This document shows, piece by piece, positions 34,444 to 44,266 of a DNA stretch of 64,000 nt (position 1 is its first letter; every line of letters starts with the position of its first letter). The notes under the pieces are model-generated. The model was not told where the DNA came from and made no database searches. It saw only the letters and a list, made by a program, of their open reading frames with translations. The stretch is from Vreelandella halophila (GTDB taxonomy: Bacteria > Pseudomonadota > Gammaproteobacteria > Pseudomonadales > Oleiphilaceae): contig NZ_JACHUZ010000013.1 of assembly GCF_019903425.1 (NCBI RefSeq), positions 1,022,142 through 1,086,141 on the forward strand, given 5' to 3'. Both the position numbers and the translations under genes were made by a program.

Positions 34444-36123
34444 ATGTATAACGATTTCTTCGGGTTCCGCGAGTCGCCTTTCACCATCGCGCCCGATCCC
34501 CGCTACCTCTACCTCAGCGAACGCCACAAGGAGGCGTTGGCGCATCTGCTGTATGGGGTTTCCGGGCAGGGCGGGTTCGTAGTGCTGACCGGGGAGGTGG
34601 GCACAGGGAAGACGACGCTGTGCCGGCGGTTCCTGGAAGAGATCCCGGAGAACGTGGATATCGCGTTGGTATTCAATCCGAAGGTCAGTGCCCGGGAGCT
34701 TCTGGCGACCATCGGCCGCGAACTCGGCCTTCCGGAAGTCAGCCGGTCCTCGACCATGGAGATGATCAACCAGCTTAACGACTACCTCCTGAAGGCCCAT
34801 GCCGAGGGCCGGCATACGCTGGTGGTGATCGATGAGGCCCAGAACCTCTCGGCGGACGTTCTGGAACAGGTGCGGCTGTTGACGAACCTGGAGACCTCGG
34901 AGAAGAAGCTTGTCCAGGTGGCCCTTCTTGGCCAGCCCGAGCTGGCAGCCCTGCTGGACAGTCCCCGGCTCCGCCAGCTCTCCCAGCGCATTACCGCCCG
35001 CTACCACCTGGACCAGCTGAGCCGCAGGGAAACCTACAACTACATCGCCTACCGCCTGTCCGTGGCCGGCCAGAAGGGCACCATCTTCAGCAGGCGTGCC
35101 CTGGCGGCGGTCTACCGGCGCAGTCATGGCATTCCCCGGCTGATCAACCTGATCTGCGACCGCAGTCTGCTGGGCGCCTATACACGCAACTCCCTCATCA
35201 TCAATGCCGCCACGGTCCGTCGTGCAGCGCGGGAGGTCCTTGGAGATGGCCGCGAGGGGTGGTTTCGTCCGGGCCGCTTTATCAAGGGCCGGCCGGGGTT
35301 CCAGCTGGGGGTGACCGTGTTTCTGCTCACGGTGGCCGCCGGCATGCTGGTGATGACAGCGACGGACGAAGTGGCTGAACGGGTGCCGGGGTTTGTCTCG
35401 GCTGGCATGGATGGCCCCATGGTTGCGGAAGCTGAAAAGAGGGCGGACGAAGGGCAGGTCAGGCGGGAAGCCAATCCGGGTACCACCCGGGAGTCTGATC
35501 TCTCCCTTGGTTCGCTGAGCTCCGATGCTTCACGCACACGGGCCTATAGGACCCTGTTCGATGTCTGGGGCTATGATTACCGCCCGAGTGAGCACGGTCA
35601 GGCCTGTGAATGGGGGCAGACACGCGGGCTGGGGTGTCTTCACCGGCAGGGTAACTGGAGCAGTCTGGCGGTCCTCGACCGACCCGCCGTTCTGGAACTG
35701 ATCGATGAGCAGGGGGAGCCGGTGCACGCGGTTCTGCTGGCACTGGAGCCCGGCAGGGTACGGTTGGAAGTAAAAGGCGAACGGCAATGGGTCTCCCGGG
35801 AAGCCGTGGAAGAGGTCTGGTTCGGTGATTACTCGCTGCTCTGGCGCGTGCCGCCGTGGGAGTCCCGGCTGATCGAGCCCGGCAGTATCCAGGACCGGGA
35901 GCTCTGGCTGCGTCAGGCCCTGAGCAAGGCGGAGCAGGCCCTGTCACTGGTGCCCGAATCGCCCGATGGCGGGCTCGAGCCACGGATTATGGCCTTCCAG
36001 CGTCGGGAAGGGCTGCGGACGGACGGCGTGATCGGGCCGCTGACGCTCATCCGCCTTAACCACTACATGGGGCGTTCCGTTCCGACGCTTTCCAGTGCAT
36101 CAACCGACCCGCTATCAGGCTGA
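34444..36123 (+). CDS. exeA: ExeA-like ATPase with peptidoglycan-binding domain
   Basis: A 559-residue inner-membrane protein. The cytoplasmic AAA domain starts MYNDFFGFRESPFTIAPDP, with Walker A GEVGTGKTTL (about 50-59) and Walker B VVIDEAQ (about 127). One membrane segment (VTVFLLTVAAGMLVM) is near 290-305. The periplasmic tail ends in a peptidoglycan-binding repeat (MAFQRREGLRTDGVIGPLTL). In Aeromonas ExeA works with ExeB to insert the type II secretin into the outer membrane across the cell wall. GspB follows after 9 bases, fitting this. No other gsp genes are in the window. Confidence 0.9.
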   Translation: MYNDFFGFRESPFTIAPDPRYLYLSERHKEALAHLLYGVSGQGGFVVLTGEVGTGKTTLCRRFLEEIPENVDIALVFNPKVSARELLATIGRELGLPEVSRSSTMEMINQLNDYLLKAHAEGRHTLVVIDEAQNLSADVLEQVRLLTNLETSEKKLVQVALLGQPELAALLDSPRLRQLSQRITARYHLDQLSRRETYNYIAYRLSVAGQKGTIFSRRALAAVYRRSHGIPRLINLICDRSLLGAYTRNSLIINAATVRRAAREVLGDGREGWFRPGRFIKGRPGFQLGVTVFLLTVAAGMLVMTATDEVAERVPGFVSAGMDGPMVAEAEKRADEGQVRREANPGTTRESDLSLGSLSSDASRTRAYRTLFDVWGYDYRPSEHGQACEWGQTRGLGCLHRQGNWSSLAVLDRPAVLELIDEQGEPVHAVLLALEPGRVRLEVKGERQWVSREAVEEVWFGDYSLLWRVPPWESRLIEPGSIQDRELWLRQALSKAEQALSLVPESPDGGLEPRIMAFQRREGLRTDGVIGPLTLIRLNHYMGRSVPTLSSASTDPLSG

Positions 36124-36132
36124 GGCAGTCCC

Positions 36133-36846
36133 ATGTCCTATATCCTGGATGCCCTGAAAAAATCCGAGGCCGAGCGCTCCAACACGGATCAGCATGAATC
36201 CGGTCCCCGCGTCTCCTTTGGGTCCACCCCGGGCAAACAGCGCGAGATCTGGCCCTACCTCCTGGCGGTGGCGCTGATGGCCAACGCCGCCGTCGTGGCT
36301 TACCTGGCATGGCCTGGATCCGGTCCGGGCAAGGATGCTGAAGTACCTGCTGAAGCAGTACCGGTGCCAGGCTCCCAGCCGGAGGCGCCAGCCCAGAAGA
36401 ACGCGCGGGAGGAAAGCGAGGCATCTGAACCTGAAACAGCCAGTGCCGCCAAACTGTCTGGTGCCTCTTCCCCGGTTGCCGCTGAGGAGAATCCTCCGGC
36501 TTCATCCGCAGAGTCGACAGAAACCGGATCCGCAGAGACTGACCGGAACCCGCCGGAAGAAGTAACCTCACCGGACCAGACCGCGGAGGTCCCCGAAGAC
36601 GTGCCACCAATTCATGATATGCCCCGCGCGGTTCAGCAGCGCGTTCCGGAGATGACGTTCAATGGCCACGTCTGGTCCTCCCGGTCATCCTCCCGAAGCG
36701 TCATGATCAACAACCGCCTGCTGCGCGAAGGCGCTCGTTTTCAGGGCCTGGTGATCGAGGAGATCACCACCGCCGGCGTGGTCTTCCGGATGGACGGGCA
36801 TGTGTTCGAGATTGACGTTGTCCGGGACTGGCAGGGAGGCCCCTGA
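36133..36846 (+). CDS. gspB: GspB-like secretin assembly protein
   Basis: A 237-residue ExeB/GspB protein. It opens MSYILDALKKSEAERS, typical of the family, then a membrane segment (YLLAVALMANAAVVAYLAW), a low-complexity acidic/proline linker (about 75-155) and a conserved C-terminal domain: MTFNGHVWSSRSSSRSVMINN and LVIEEITTAGVVFRMDGHVFEI. It partners ExeA to help the secretin cross peptidoglycan. AGGCAG precedes the start. Confidence 0.88.
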   Translation: MSYILDALKKSEAERSNTDQHESGPRVSFGSTPGKQREIWPYLLAVALMANAAVVAYLAWPGSGPGKDAEVPAEAVPVPGSQPEAPAQKNAREESEASEPETASAAKLSGASSPVAAEENPPASSAESTETGSAETDRNPPEEVTSPDQTAEVPEDVPPIHDMPRAVQQRVPEMTFNGHVWSSRSSSRSVMINNRLLREGARFQGLVIEEITTAGVVFRMDGHVFEIDVVRDWQGGP

Positions 36847-36983
36847 GGGTCACCGATATGGTGCGCGGTTTCCCAGAGTGGTGCAGAGAAACTGGCCCGC
36901 GCGCGCAAATGGCGGCGCTGCGGGGCAATCCCGCCGGGTATGATGATTGCATATTCTCCGGAAATCGCCGCCGGAGCAGTACC

Positions 36984-37340
36984 ATGGACAAAAGCTGGCT
37001 CATGGATAGGCAGGTTGTCTCAATCATCAAGTCGATGCGTGCCCTGATTCGCTCGGAATTCGGGGACTCAGTGTCGCTGACCGATGATGGCCTGTTTGAA
37101 CAGCTCAAAAGCTACTCCGATTCCTCTCGGAATCAGAAGCTGAAAGATCTTCAGGAACAGCTCGATTCGGCGACGCGCCAGGCTGGGTCAGAGTCCGAGG
37201 CCGCGCCAGAAACGCCTCAGAAGATCTATCGGGGACGGGTGGTGGCCTCCTCTGAGTTGCCTGACTCAGAGCCTTCCTCCCGAAAGGCGCAACGCACGGG
37301 CGATGTACGCATCTACAGAGGCCAGCGCGTTCTGACCTGA
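36984..37340 (+). CDS. Hypothetical protein
   Basis: A 118-residue cytoplasmic protein I do not recognise. It begins MDKSWLMDRQVVSIIKSMRALIRSEFGDS, continues with a helical charged segment (LKDLQEQLDSATRQAG) and ends with two similar short motifs, KIYRGRVV and RIYRGQRV, about 30 residues apart, linked by acidic low-complexity sequence. The ATG at 36984 is preferred because GGAG precedes it and the upstream extension (from 36858) has no coding character. Confidence 0.6.
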   Translation: MDKSWLMDRQVVSIIKSMRALIRSEFGDSVSLTDDGLFEQLKSYSDSSRNQKLKDLQEQLDSATRQAGSESEAAPETPQKIYRGRVVASSELPDSEPSSRKAQRTGDVRIYRGQRVLT

Positions 37341-37436
37341 CTGACTGTAAAGCGTTGGTCGTTGGGGTTGTGCTTATTGCGGAGAGTCCGTCTTTCCCTC
37401 ACTCTGGCTGAAAACACCCCCCTGCTGGAGCCTCAA

Positions 37437-38402
37437 ATGCGTGTTTTCGCCAATCCGGTCGGTGCCGGCAGCCTCTGGTTCGACAACCTTGCCACGGCTG
37501 ACGGCACGCCCGTCGCCTATGACCCCCAGGCGCGTTCATTTCTACCGATGCCACCGTTCTGCGCCAACCGGGAGCGGATCGGGTGCAACTGGATTGCGCC
37601 GAAAGAAGGAGCCTTCTGTCGTTCCTGCGCCATGACCGAGCTGGCCCCGGACCCCTCCATTCCCGATGCCATCCCCAACTGGGCGCAGACCGAGGCAGCC
37701 AAACGCTGGGTGCTGGACAACCTAGGGCGCTGGCACTGGTTCCGGCCCGAGGACCCGGGCGCGCGGCCCGTGTTCCATCTGATTGCCGAAGGCGCGACGC
37801 CTGTTCCCATGGGACATGCCGGCGGTGTGGTGACCATCAGTGTGGCGGAGGTGGACCCGGTGCTCCAGACCACCCGCCGTGAGGCACTGGAGGAGCCCTA
37901 CCGCACCATGGTCGGCCACATGCGCCATGAGATTGCGCACATGCTCTGGTGGCGGCTGAGCCTGCGCGAGGACTTCCTCGACGCATTCCGCGGCATGTTC
38001 GGTGACGAGCGGATTGATTACCAGGGAGCCCTTCAGTACCACTACGAGAATGGCCCGCCGGCGGAGTGGAAGCAGCATTACCTGACGAGTTATGCCTCCG
38101 CCCATCCCCATGAGGACTGGGCGGAAACGGCGGCGCACCTGCTGCACCTCACGGACATCGCGGACAGTTTCGTCGCCACGGGGCTGTCGTCGCCGCAGAT
38201 CCCGCACCCCGGGTGGGACCCCTATTCGGAACCGGACCCTTACCGGCTGATCCAGATTGCTGCCTCGCTCACAGTGGGGGTAAACCACGTGAACCGTTCC
38301 ATGGGGCTGTCGGACATCTATCCGTTCGTACTCTCGGATCATGCCCGCCATAAGCTGGCATTCGTGCACAACTGGCTGCGGCGTGGAGCCCAGGGGCTTT
38401 AA
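37437..38402 (+). CDS. Putative zinc-binding metallopeptidase
   Basis: A 321-residue protein with an N-terminal zinc ribbon (FCANRERIGCNW ... FCRSCAM, four Cys) and a HExxH site in GHMRHEIAHMLWW near residue 163. DWAETAAHLLHL supplies the further Glu/His expected near the metal. This is the putative zinc-binding peptidase family with ribbon plus gluzincin-like core, found widely in proteobacteria, with no known substrate. No signal peptide. The ATG at 37437 gives MRVFANPVGAG, the family's usual beginning. Confidence 0.85.
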   Translation: MRVFANPVGAGSLWFDNLATADGTPVAYDPQARSFLPMPPFCANRERIGCNWIAPKEGAFCRSCAMTELAPDPSIPDAIPNWAQTEAAKRWVLDNLGRWHWFRPEDPGARPVFHLIAEGATPVPMGHAGGVVTISVAEVDPVLQTTRREALEEPYRTMVGHMRHEIAHMLWWRLSLREDFLDAFRGMFGDERIDYQGALQYHYENGPPAEWKQHYLTSYASAHPHEDWAETAAHLLHLTDIADSFVATGLSSPQIPHPGWDPYSEPDPYRLIQIAASLTVGVNHVNRSMGLSDIYPFVLSDHARHKLAFVHNWLRRGAQGL

Positions 38403-38417
38403 GCCCCTCGCTGGGGG

Positions 38418-39209
38418 TCAGCCGCCCAGATGCTGGCCCAGGCTCTGCCACAGCCCCACGCCACTGATGCTCAGCAGAACACCCCCGAGAACCCGATAGA
38501 AGATCGGTGTTTCCGCTTTCAGGATGCGGTCGTGTGCGTGGAGGCCGAGGAAGTGGCCAAGGGCCGCACAGGGCAGCAACCAGGCGTGGTGGATCAACTG
38601 GAGGTCCACGCCCGCATAGACGAAAGCGGCCATCTTGATGGTGACCAGTATGAACCAGAGCGCGAACAGGGTGTCGCGCAACTGGTGGCGCTGTAGGTGC
38701 TGGGCGGCAACAGCGATGATCAGCGGGGCACCGATCAGTGATGTACCGCTGATATAGCCGCCCAGCATCAGGAACACCACATCCAGTGTCTTACTGTTGC
38801 TCCGGAAGGGGCGGTTGAGCAGGTAAGACAGCGAGTAGACCGCCACAATGCCAAAGATGATCAGGCTCATGATGGTGTTGGGCAGGGTGATCAGCCCCAG
38901 CACCCCGATGATCTTGGGCACGATCATGATCGCCAGGATCCGGCCAAGGTAGCGCCAGTCCACCGTGCCGCCGGCGCTCTCCGGTGCGTTCAGGGCAGCC
39001 GCCCGGTTATTCCTGGCGATGGTCAGGGAGGCGAATACCAGGAGCTGCACCGAGATGATCGGCAGGAAAACCAGCGGCTCATTGTGGACCAGCAACAGGA
39101 AGGGCAGGGAAAGAACCGCCCCGCCGAACCCCAGCCCTGAGCGGACAAAACCGCTCCAGACGAAAATCAGCGCGATCAGCCCGTACTGCAGTGTGCTCAG
39201 TTCCGCCAT
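38418..39209 (-). CDS. TauE/SafE-family membrane exporter
   Basis: A 263-residue protein with about eight membrane segments, starting GLIALIFVWSGFVRSGLGFGGA and containing the duplicated small-residue helix pattern of the sulfite-exporter TauE/SafE family (YISGTSLIGAPLIIAV). The family moves sulfite, sulfonates or other organic anions across the inner membrane. The gene is alone, convergent with the zinc peptidase gene. The substrate cannot be deduced, though sulfur genes (tsdBA, rhodanese) occur elsewhere in the window. Confidence 0.88.
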   Translation of the reverse strand: MAELSTLQYGLIALIFVWSGFVRSGLGFGGAVLSLPFLLLVHNEPLVFLPIISVQLLVFASLTIARNNRAAALNAPESAGGTVDWRYLGRILAIMIVPKIIGVLGLITLPNTIMSLIIFGIVAVYSLSYLLNRPFRSNSKTLDVVFLMLGGYISGTSLIGAPLIIAVAAQHLQRHQLRDTLFALWFILVTIKMAAFVYAGVDLQLIHHAWLLPCAALGHFLGLHAHDRILKAETPIFYRVLGGVLLSISGVGLWQSLGQHLGG

Positions 39210-39384
39210 GTCTTTCCCGGGTTATGGGTAAGGGCTGCATTGTAAAGGAAGTCTGCGGAATGAGTGTGGCCGTACTTATTTTTAGGGCGCTTCAGGTTAC
39301 CCTAGTCTGGCCTCGCTCATTAAACATGGCTATTCTGGACATGTGCGGGGAATGAGGAAAGATGACAGGCGGAGAATCATTTCC

Positions 39385-40344
39385 ATGAAAGAACCCGGGA
39401 TCCCCGACGACGAGTGGCGCCGTCTCGAGACGCTCCAATCCCTCAATATACTGGATACCCCGTCTGAAGACCGGTACGACTGCGTGACCCGGTTGGCCAG
39501 GCAACTGTTCTCCGTCCCCATTTCACTTGTGACCATGGTTGACGCGAACCGTCAGTGGTTCAAGTCCTGTGCCGGCCTCAGTACCAGGGAGACGCCACGC
39601 CGTGTGTCCTTCTGCGGTCATGCGATCCTCGGGGATGAGGTGTTCGTGATACCGGACACCAGGGCGGATGAACGGTTCATGGACAACCCGCTGGTGGTGG
39701 ACGAACCCTATATCCGCTTCTATGCGGGATGCCCCTACAGAGCCCCGGATGGCAGCAATCTTGGGACCCTGTGCATTATTGATCGCAAGCCTCGGCAACT
39801 CACGCAGGAGGACATCCAGGCGCTCCGGGATCTTACCTCGTTTGTGGAGCGTGAAATCGCATTCCTGGAGATAGCCACCGTTGATGAACTGACGCAGGTT
39901 TCCAACCGGCGCGGCTTCATGAAGATGGCGGACCACACCCTGTCTTTCTGTCGGCGCCACAGCGTTCCTGCCTCGCTCGTATTCCTGGACCTGGACGGTT
40001 TCAAGACGATCAACGACACCCTCGGGCATGCCGAGGGCGATCGGGTGCTGGCGGTCTTCGCCGGGAAGCTCAGGCAGGTCTGTCGTGAGTCGGACATCCT
40101 CGCCCGGCTGGGAGGTGATGAATTCGCCGTCCTGCTCACCAATACGGGTACGGATCGGGCGGAGGAGTTTGTTGCGCGAGTGCAGGAAGCGCTCGACGAG
40201 TCGATCCGGGAGGTTGATGCCGACTACAGTATCGTATTCTCCCACGGCACCATCGAGTTCGATCCCCACCGTCATAACACGGTTGAGGATATGCTCATGG
40301 AAGGCGACAGGCTGATGTACGAATGCAAGCGATCCAAAGAATGA
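39385..40344 (+). CDS. GAF-GGDEF diguanylate cyclase
   Basis: A 319-residue soluble protein. A GAF domain (about 5-160) with RRVSFCGHAIL and YAGCPYRAPDGSNLGTLCIID is followed by a GGDEF domain with LARLGGDEFAVLL and an inhibitory RESD five residues before it. Synthesis of c-di-GMP with product inhibition is expected. The start at ATG 39385 has GGAGA upstream; a GTG at 39343 and ATG 39352 are in frame. It faces a periplasmic binding-protein gene and lies beside a chemoreceptor. Confidence 0.9.
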   Translation: MKEPGIPDDEWRRLETLQSLNILDTPSEDRYDCVTRLARQLFSVPISLVTMVDANRQWFKSCAGLSTRETPRRVSFCGHAILGDEVFVIPDTRADERFMDNPLVVDEPYIRFYAGCPYRAPDGSNLGTLCIIDRKPRQLTQEDIQALRDLTSFVEREIAFLEIATVDELTQVSNRRGFMKMADHTLSFCRRHSVPASLVFLDLDGFKTINDTLGHAEGDRVLAVFAGKLRQVCRESDILARLGGDEFAVLLTNTGTDRAEEFVARVQEALDESIREVDADYSIVFSHGTIEFDPHRHNTVEDMLMEGDRLMYECKRSKE

Positions 40345-40363
40345 TGCGAGGATCAGGGAGCAA

Positions 40364-41209
40364 CTATCCGTCCGAGGTGGTCCCGGCGGCACTCGGCCCG
40401 ATTCTGTGCGGCCCTGCTCCTAAGTCTATCGACTCGAGGTAGCTTTTCCTGAGCGCATCGATCCGACCTGAGTCTTTCATGGTCCTGAAGCGCTCGTTGA
40501 ATTCGTCGATCAGGGCCTCGGCGCCCGGGCGCGCCCTCGGTACCATGAGGTGAAGGGCGGCTTCTTCCACCACAAAAGGCAGTGATCGGATCTCATCGGC
40601 TGACAGATCACTGGCCGCGATCACATGGTCCGCTACAAGCTCGTTTGTCTTCACGAAATCGACCCGGCCGGCCCTGAGCATGTTGAAGCAGCTTTCAAGG
40701 CTGGCGGGTGTGAACCGGGTGATGAAGCCGTCTAAACGCATCTTTTCCAGTTCATTCCCGTCCGTGAAGCCAATCGGATTGCAGTAGGTCAGCCCCCTGA
40801 GCCCTTCGAGGGAGTGGGCATCCAGCTCTGAATCCTTCATTACGTAAGCGAAAGCCCGGGTTTCGAAGATCGGCACTGAGAACAGGTAGTCCTCCTGGCG
40901 CCCGGGCGTGGCGACATAGGGAAGAACGGCGTCATACTGGCCTTCCAGTGCCTCGCGATAGGCCCGCTTCCAGGGCCGCATATCCACGGTGAGCGATCGT
41001 GCCGTGTTGCCCAGTATCCTGGTTGCGAGGAACGGGCCAAGCCCCTTGTGAGGGAGGTAATCCGCCGCATAGGGAGGGTAATGGGGGCCTGTCACCAGTT
41101 TCAGGGAACTGTTGGCCGACCTGGAATCCTGAGCGGTGACGGAGGAAGTTGCCAGAACGGCGGCGAACAGGCAGAGAAAAGCGGCATGGCGAGTAAGAGC
41201 CCGGGTCAT
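40364..41209 (-). CDS. Periplasmic solute-binding protein (SBP_bac_3-like)
   Basis: A 281-residue secreted protein with a signal peptide (AAFLCLFAAVLATSSVTAQ) starting at ATG 41209 with GGGAGGT upstream. The mature sequence fits family-3 amino-acid-type binding proteins: LVTGPHYPPYAADYLPHKG, YDAVLPYVATPGRQEDYLFS and ALIDEFNERFRTMKDSGRI. No permease genes are adjacent, so it may feed a sensor rather than a transporter. The PAS chemoreceptor lies divergently 157 bases away. Confidence 0.85.
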   Translation of the reverse strand: MTRALTRHAAFLCLFAAVLATSSVTAQDSRSANSSLKLVTGPHYPPYAADYLPHKGLGPFLATRILGNTARSLTVDMRPWKRAYREALEGQYDAVLPYVATPGRQEDYLFSVPIFETRAFAYVMKDSELDAHSLEGLRGLTYCNPIGFTDGNELEKMRLDGFITRFTPASLESCFNMLRAGRVDFVKTNELVADHVIAASDLSADEIRSLPFVVEEAALHLMVPRARPGAEALIDEFNERFRTMKDSGRIDALRKSYLESIDLGAGPHRIGPSAAGTTSDG

Positions 41210-41366
41210 GGTGTTACCTCCCTGATTCGGTCTACGGCCCGGGCCGGCTGCTGGACCATGGTTAGCTACTGGTGTAACCGGTTGTGGCAGCCTGAACCCA
41301 TTCTTTCGGAGCCACGTAATAGGGACTATGGTCAATAAACAGCCAATGTAAAGGGCGGGGGGATCA

Positions 41367-42677
41367 GTGGCTTCAACAGAAACCGGAATCGATCATATGG
41401 GCAGCGATACTGAAAGCAGCCACGCGGAGCTTGCGGCACGCATGGCCGCGATCGAGGCGTCCGTCGCGAAGATTGAATTCACCCCGGATGGACTCATTGC
41501 GGACGTCAATGAACGCTTCCTGGGGGTGGTCGGCTACAGTGCGGATGAGGTTCTGGGTGCTCATCACCGAATCTTCTGCGATGCGGATTACGTCGAATCC
41601 CGCGAGTATCACGAGTTCTGGAAGCACCTGCGTTCCGGCCAGTCCCACAAGGGCACCTTCCCGCGCGTGACCGCCAGCGGGGAACGTGTCTGGCTGGATG
41701 CCACCTACTTTCCCATCCTGGATGAGAGAGGGCAGGTTGCGCGGATCATGAAGATCGCCTCGGACGTCACCGGGGAACACCAGCAGCTCATGGACCAGCA
41801 GGCCGTTTTTGACGCCATCAACCGGTCCATGGCGGTGATCGAGTTCCTGCCGGATGGCACCATCCTTGAGGCCAACGAGAATTTCCTGAACGTGATCGGT
41901 CATCGTGCCCAGGATGTTCGTGGGCGCCATCACCGGATTTTCTGTTTTGATGCCTTCTACGAGGAGAACCCCGATTTCTGGGAGCGCCTCGGCAACGGCG
42001 AGTTCATGACCGGCCAGTTTGAACGGCGCCGTGCGGACGGCAGCAAGGTCTGGCTGGAGGCCTCCTACAACCCGATCCTGGACGAAGCCGGCAACACCCT
42101 GAAGGTGGTCAAGTTCGCCAGTGATATCACGGACTACAAGGAGCAGGCCCTGCGCACCCAGGAGGCTGCCTCGGTGGCCTCCACAACAGCCTCGCAGACC
42201 GTCAATATCGCCCGTAAGGCCGGGGACGCGCTCAACCAGTCGCTGGCGACGTCCACGCATATCGATGACGGCGTGGCGCAGGTGAGAAGCGTGGTTGAGC
42301 AGCTCAACCAGAAGACCGAGAGCATCGAGGAGATGGTGACGACCATCTCGGGTGTGGCTGAGCAGACCAAGATGCTGGCATTGAACGCGGCGGTCGAGGC
42401 CGCCCGGGCGGGGGAGCAGGGGCGTGGCTTCGGCGTGGTGGCCGAGGAGGTGCGCAAGCTCGCGTTCAACTCACGTGAGGCCAGCCGCGACATCTCCGGC
42501 GTGATCAACGCCATTGTGGCGCTGTCTTCGGACGTTGAGAAGCAGATCGACCGGGTGGGCACCGTCGCCACCGAGGGCCGCAACCAGATGAACGACGCCG
42601 TTGCTATCGTCGATGACATCCGCAGTGGTGCGCAGCGCGTGCTGGATGCGGTCGAGGGCATCAACCGGGGCCAGTAG
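41367..42677 (+). CDS. Soluble PAS-PAS methyl-accepting chemotaxis protein (BdlA-like)
   Basis: A 436-residue cytoplasmic chemoreceptor. Two PAS domains are duplicated in sequence: [30 protein letters not shown] and [29 protein letters not shown]. Each is followed by a PAC region with [12 protein letters not shown] or [12 protein letters not shown]. The MCP signalling tip [20 protein letters not shown] is intact. There are no membrane helices. The layout and length match BdlA of Pseudomonas, which responds to redox and controls biofilm dispersal. GTG 41367 follows a GGGGGG stretch. Confidence 0.9.
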   Translation: MASTETGIDHMGSDTESSHAELAARMAAIEASVAKIEFTPDGLIADVNERFLGVVGYSADEVLGAHHRIFCDADYVESREYHEFWKHLRSGQSHKGTFPRVTASGERVWLDATYFPILDERGQVARIMKIASDVTGEHQQLMDQQAVFDAINRSMAVIEFLPDGTILEANENFLNVIGHRAQDVRGRHHRIFCFDAFYEENPDFWERLGNGEFMTGQFERRRADGSKVWLEASYNPILDEAGNTLKVVKFASDITDYKEQALRTQEAASVASTTASQTVNIARKAGDALNQSLATSTHIDDGVAQVRSVVEQLNQKTESIEEMVTTISGVAEQTKMLALNAAVEAARAGEQGRGFGVVAEEVRKLAFNSREASRDISGVINAIVALSSDVEKQIDRVGTVATEGRNQMNDAVAIVDDIRSGAQRVLDAVEGINRGQ

Positions 42678-42775
42678 AAGCCCGGGTGCCTTCCGCCCCC
42701 TTTTTCGTGTATGATGCCGCGCCTTTGACGGGGAAGCTCTCCTTCTCCGTTTCCCTCCCTGGATCAGGCTGTACC

Positions 42776-44266
42776 ATGTACGAAAAGATAAAGCTGGGTT
42801 GGTTCTCCAACCTCAAGGGCGATGCGTTGTCGGGCATCGTCGTGGCCCTCGCGTTGATTCCCGAGGCGATTGCCTTCTCCATTATCGCCGGTGTGGACCC
42901 CAAGGTCGGGCTCTACGCCTCCTTCGCCATCTGTGTGGTGATCGCTTTCACCGGCGGCCGCCCTGGCATGATCTCGGCGGCTACCGGGGCCATGGCCCTG
43001 CTGATGGTCACGCTGGTGAAGGAGCATGGGCTGGAGTACCTGCTGGCGGCCACGCTGCTGACCGGTGTGCTGCAGATCATCGCCGGTTACCTCAAGCTTG
43101 CGGACCTGATGCGCTTTGTCTCGCGCTCGGTGGTTACCGGCTTCGTCAACGCCCTGGCGATCCTGATCTTCATGGCCCAGCTGCCGGAGCTCACGGATGT
43201 CACCTGGCATGTCTATGCCATGACGGGGGCGGGCCTGGCCATCATCTACGGCTTTCCCTGGTTGCCCAGAATCGGCCGCACCATTCCCTCGCCGCTGGTG
43301 TGCATCGTGGTGCTGACCGCGGTCTACATGATCACCGGCATGGAGATCCGAAGCGTGGGTGATATGGGCGAGCTGCCGGACAGCCTCCCGGTGTTCCTGT
43401 GGCCGGACATCCCGCTCAACCTGGAAACCCTGACGATCATTTTCCCCACCGCCCTGATGCTGACGGTGGTAGGTCTGCTGGAATCCATGATGACCGCCAC
43501 CATCGTGGATGACCTGACCGATACCCCCAGCGACAAGAACCGTGAGTGCCGGGGCCAGGGCATTGCCAACATCGGTTCGGGGCTGCTGGGTGGCATGGCC
43601 GGGTGTGCGATGATTGGCCAATCGGTGATCAACATCAAATCCGGCGGCCGCAGCCGTATGTCCACCCTGTTTGCGGGGGTAGCCCTTCTGGTGATGGTGG
43701 TCTTCCTGGCGGACTGGGTTTCCCAGATTCCCATGGCGGCGCTGGTCGCGGTGATGATCATGGTCTCCATTGGCACCTTCAGCTGGGAATCCATCCGCGA
43801 TCTAAGGAAGCACCCCATGAGCACGAACATCGTGATGCTGGCGACGGTGGTGGTCACGGTGGGGACCCACAACCTGGCGATCGGTGTCTTCGTCGGTGTG
43901 CTTCTGGCGGCGATGTTCTTTGCCAACAAAGTGGGCCAGATCCTGTATGTTGGCTCTGAGGAAACCGATGAGGGGCAGCACCGTATCTACCGCGTTGTGG
44001 GTCAGGTATTCTTTGCCTCATCGGAGCGTTTCATGGACGCCTTCGATTTCAAGGAGACCGTGGAACGGGTCACCATTGACCTGTCCCGCGCCCACTTCTG
44101 GGACATCACCGCCGTCGAGGCGCTGGACCGGGTGGTGATCAAGTTCCGCCGCGAGGGCACGGCGGTGGAGCTGATCGGTCTCAACGAGGCGAGCGCCACC
44201 ATCGTTGACCGCTATGCCGTGCATGATGATCCGGCCGCGGTCGAGAAACTGATGGGGGGCCACTGA
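42776..44266 (+). CDS. SulP-family inorganic anion transporter
   Basis: A 496-residue membrane protein of the SulP/SLC26 family, starting [35 protein letters not shown]. It has about ten to fourteen helices and a C-terminal STAS domain ([20 protein letters not shown]). SulP members carry sulfate, bicarbonate or other anions, usually with H+ or Na+; the STAS domain regulates. The first two helices carry the PEAIAFS motif. The stop overlaps the following Usp gene as TGATG, a coupled pair. Confidence 0.9.
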   Translation: MYEKIKLGWFSNLKGDALSGIVVALALIPEAIAFSIIAGVDPKVGLYASFAICVVIAFTGGRPGMISAATGAMALLMVTLVKEHGLEYLLAATLLTGVLQIIAGYLKLADLMRFVSRSVVTGFVNALAILIFMAQLPELTDVTWHVYAMTGAGLAIIYGFPWLPRIGRTIPSPLVCIVVLTAVYMITGMEIRSVGDMGELPDSLPVFLWPDIPLNLETLTIIFPTALMLTVVGLLESMMTATIVDDLTDTPSDKNRECRGQGIANIGSGLLGGMAGCAMIGQSVINIKSGGRSRMSTLFAGVALLVMVVFLADWVSQIPMAALVAVMIMVSIGTFSWESIRDLRKHPMSTNIVMLATVVVTVGTHNLAIGVFVGVLLAAMFFANKVGQILYVGSEETDEGQHRIYRVVGQVFFASSERFMDAFDFKETVERVTIDLSRAHFWDITAVEALDRVVIKFRREGTAVELIGLNEASATIVDRYAVHDDPAAVEKLMGGH

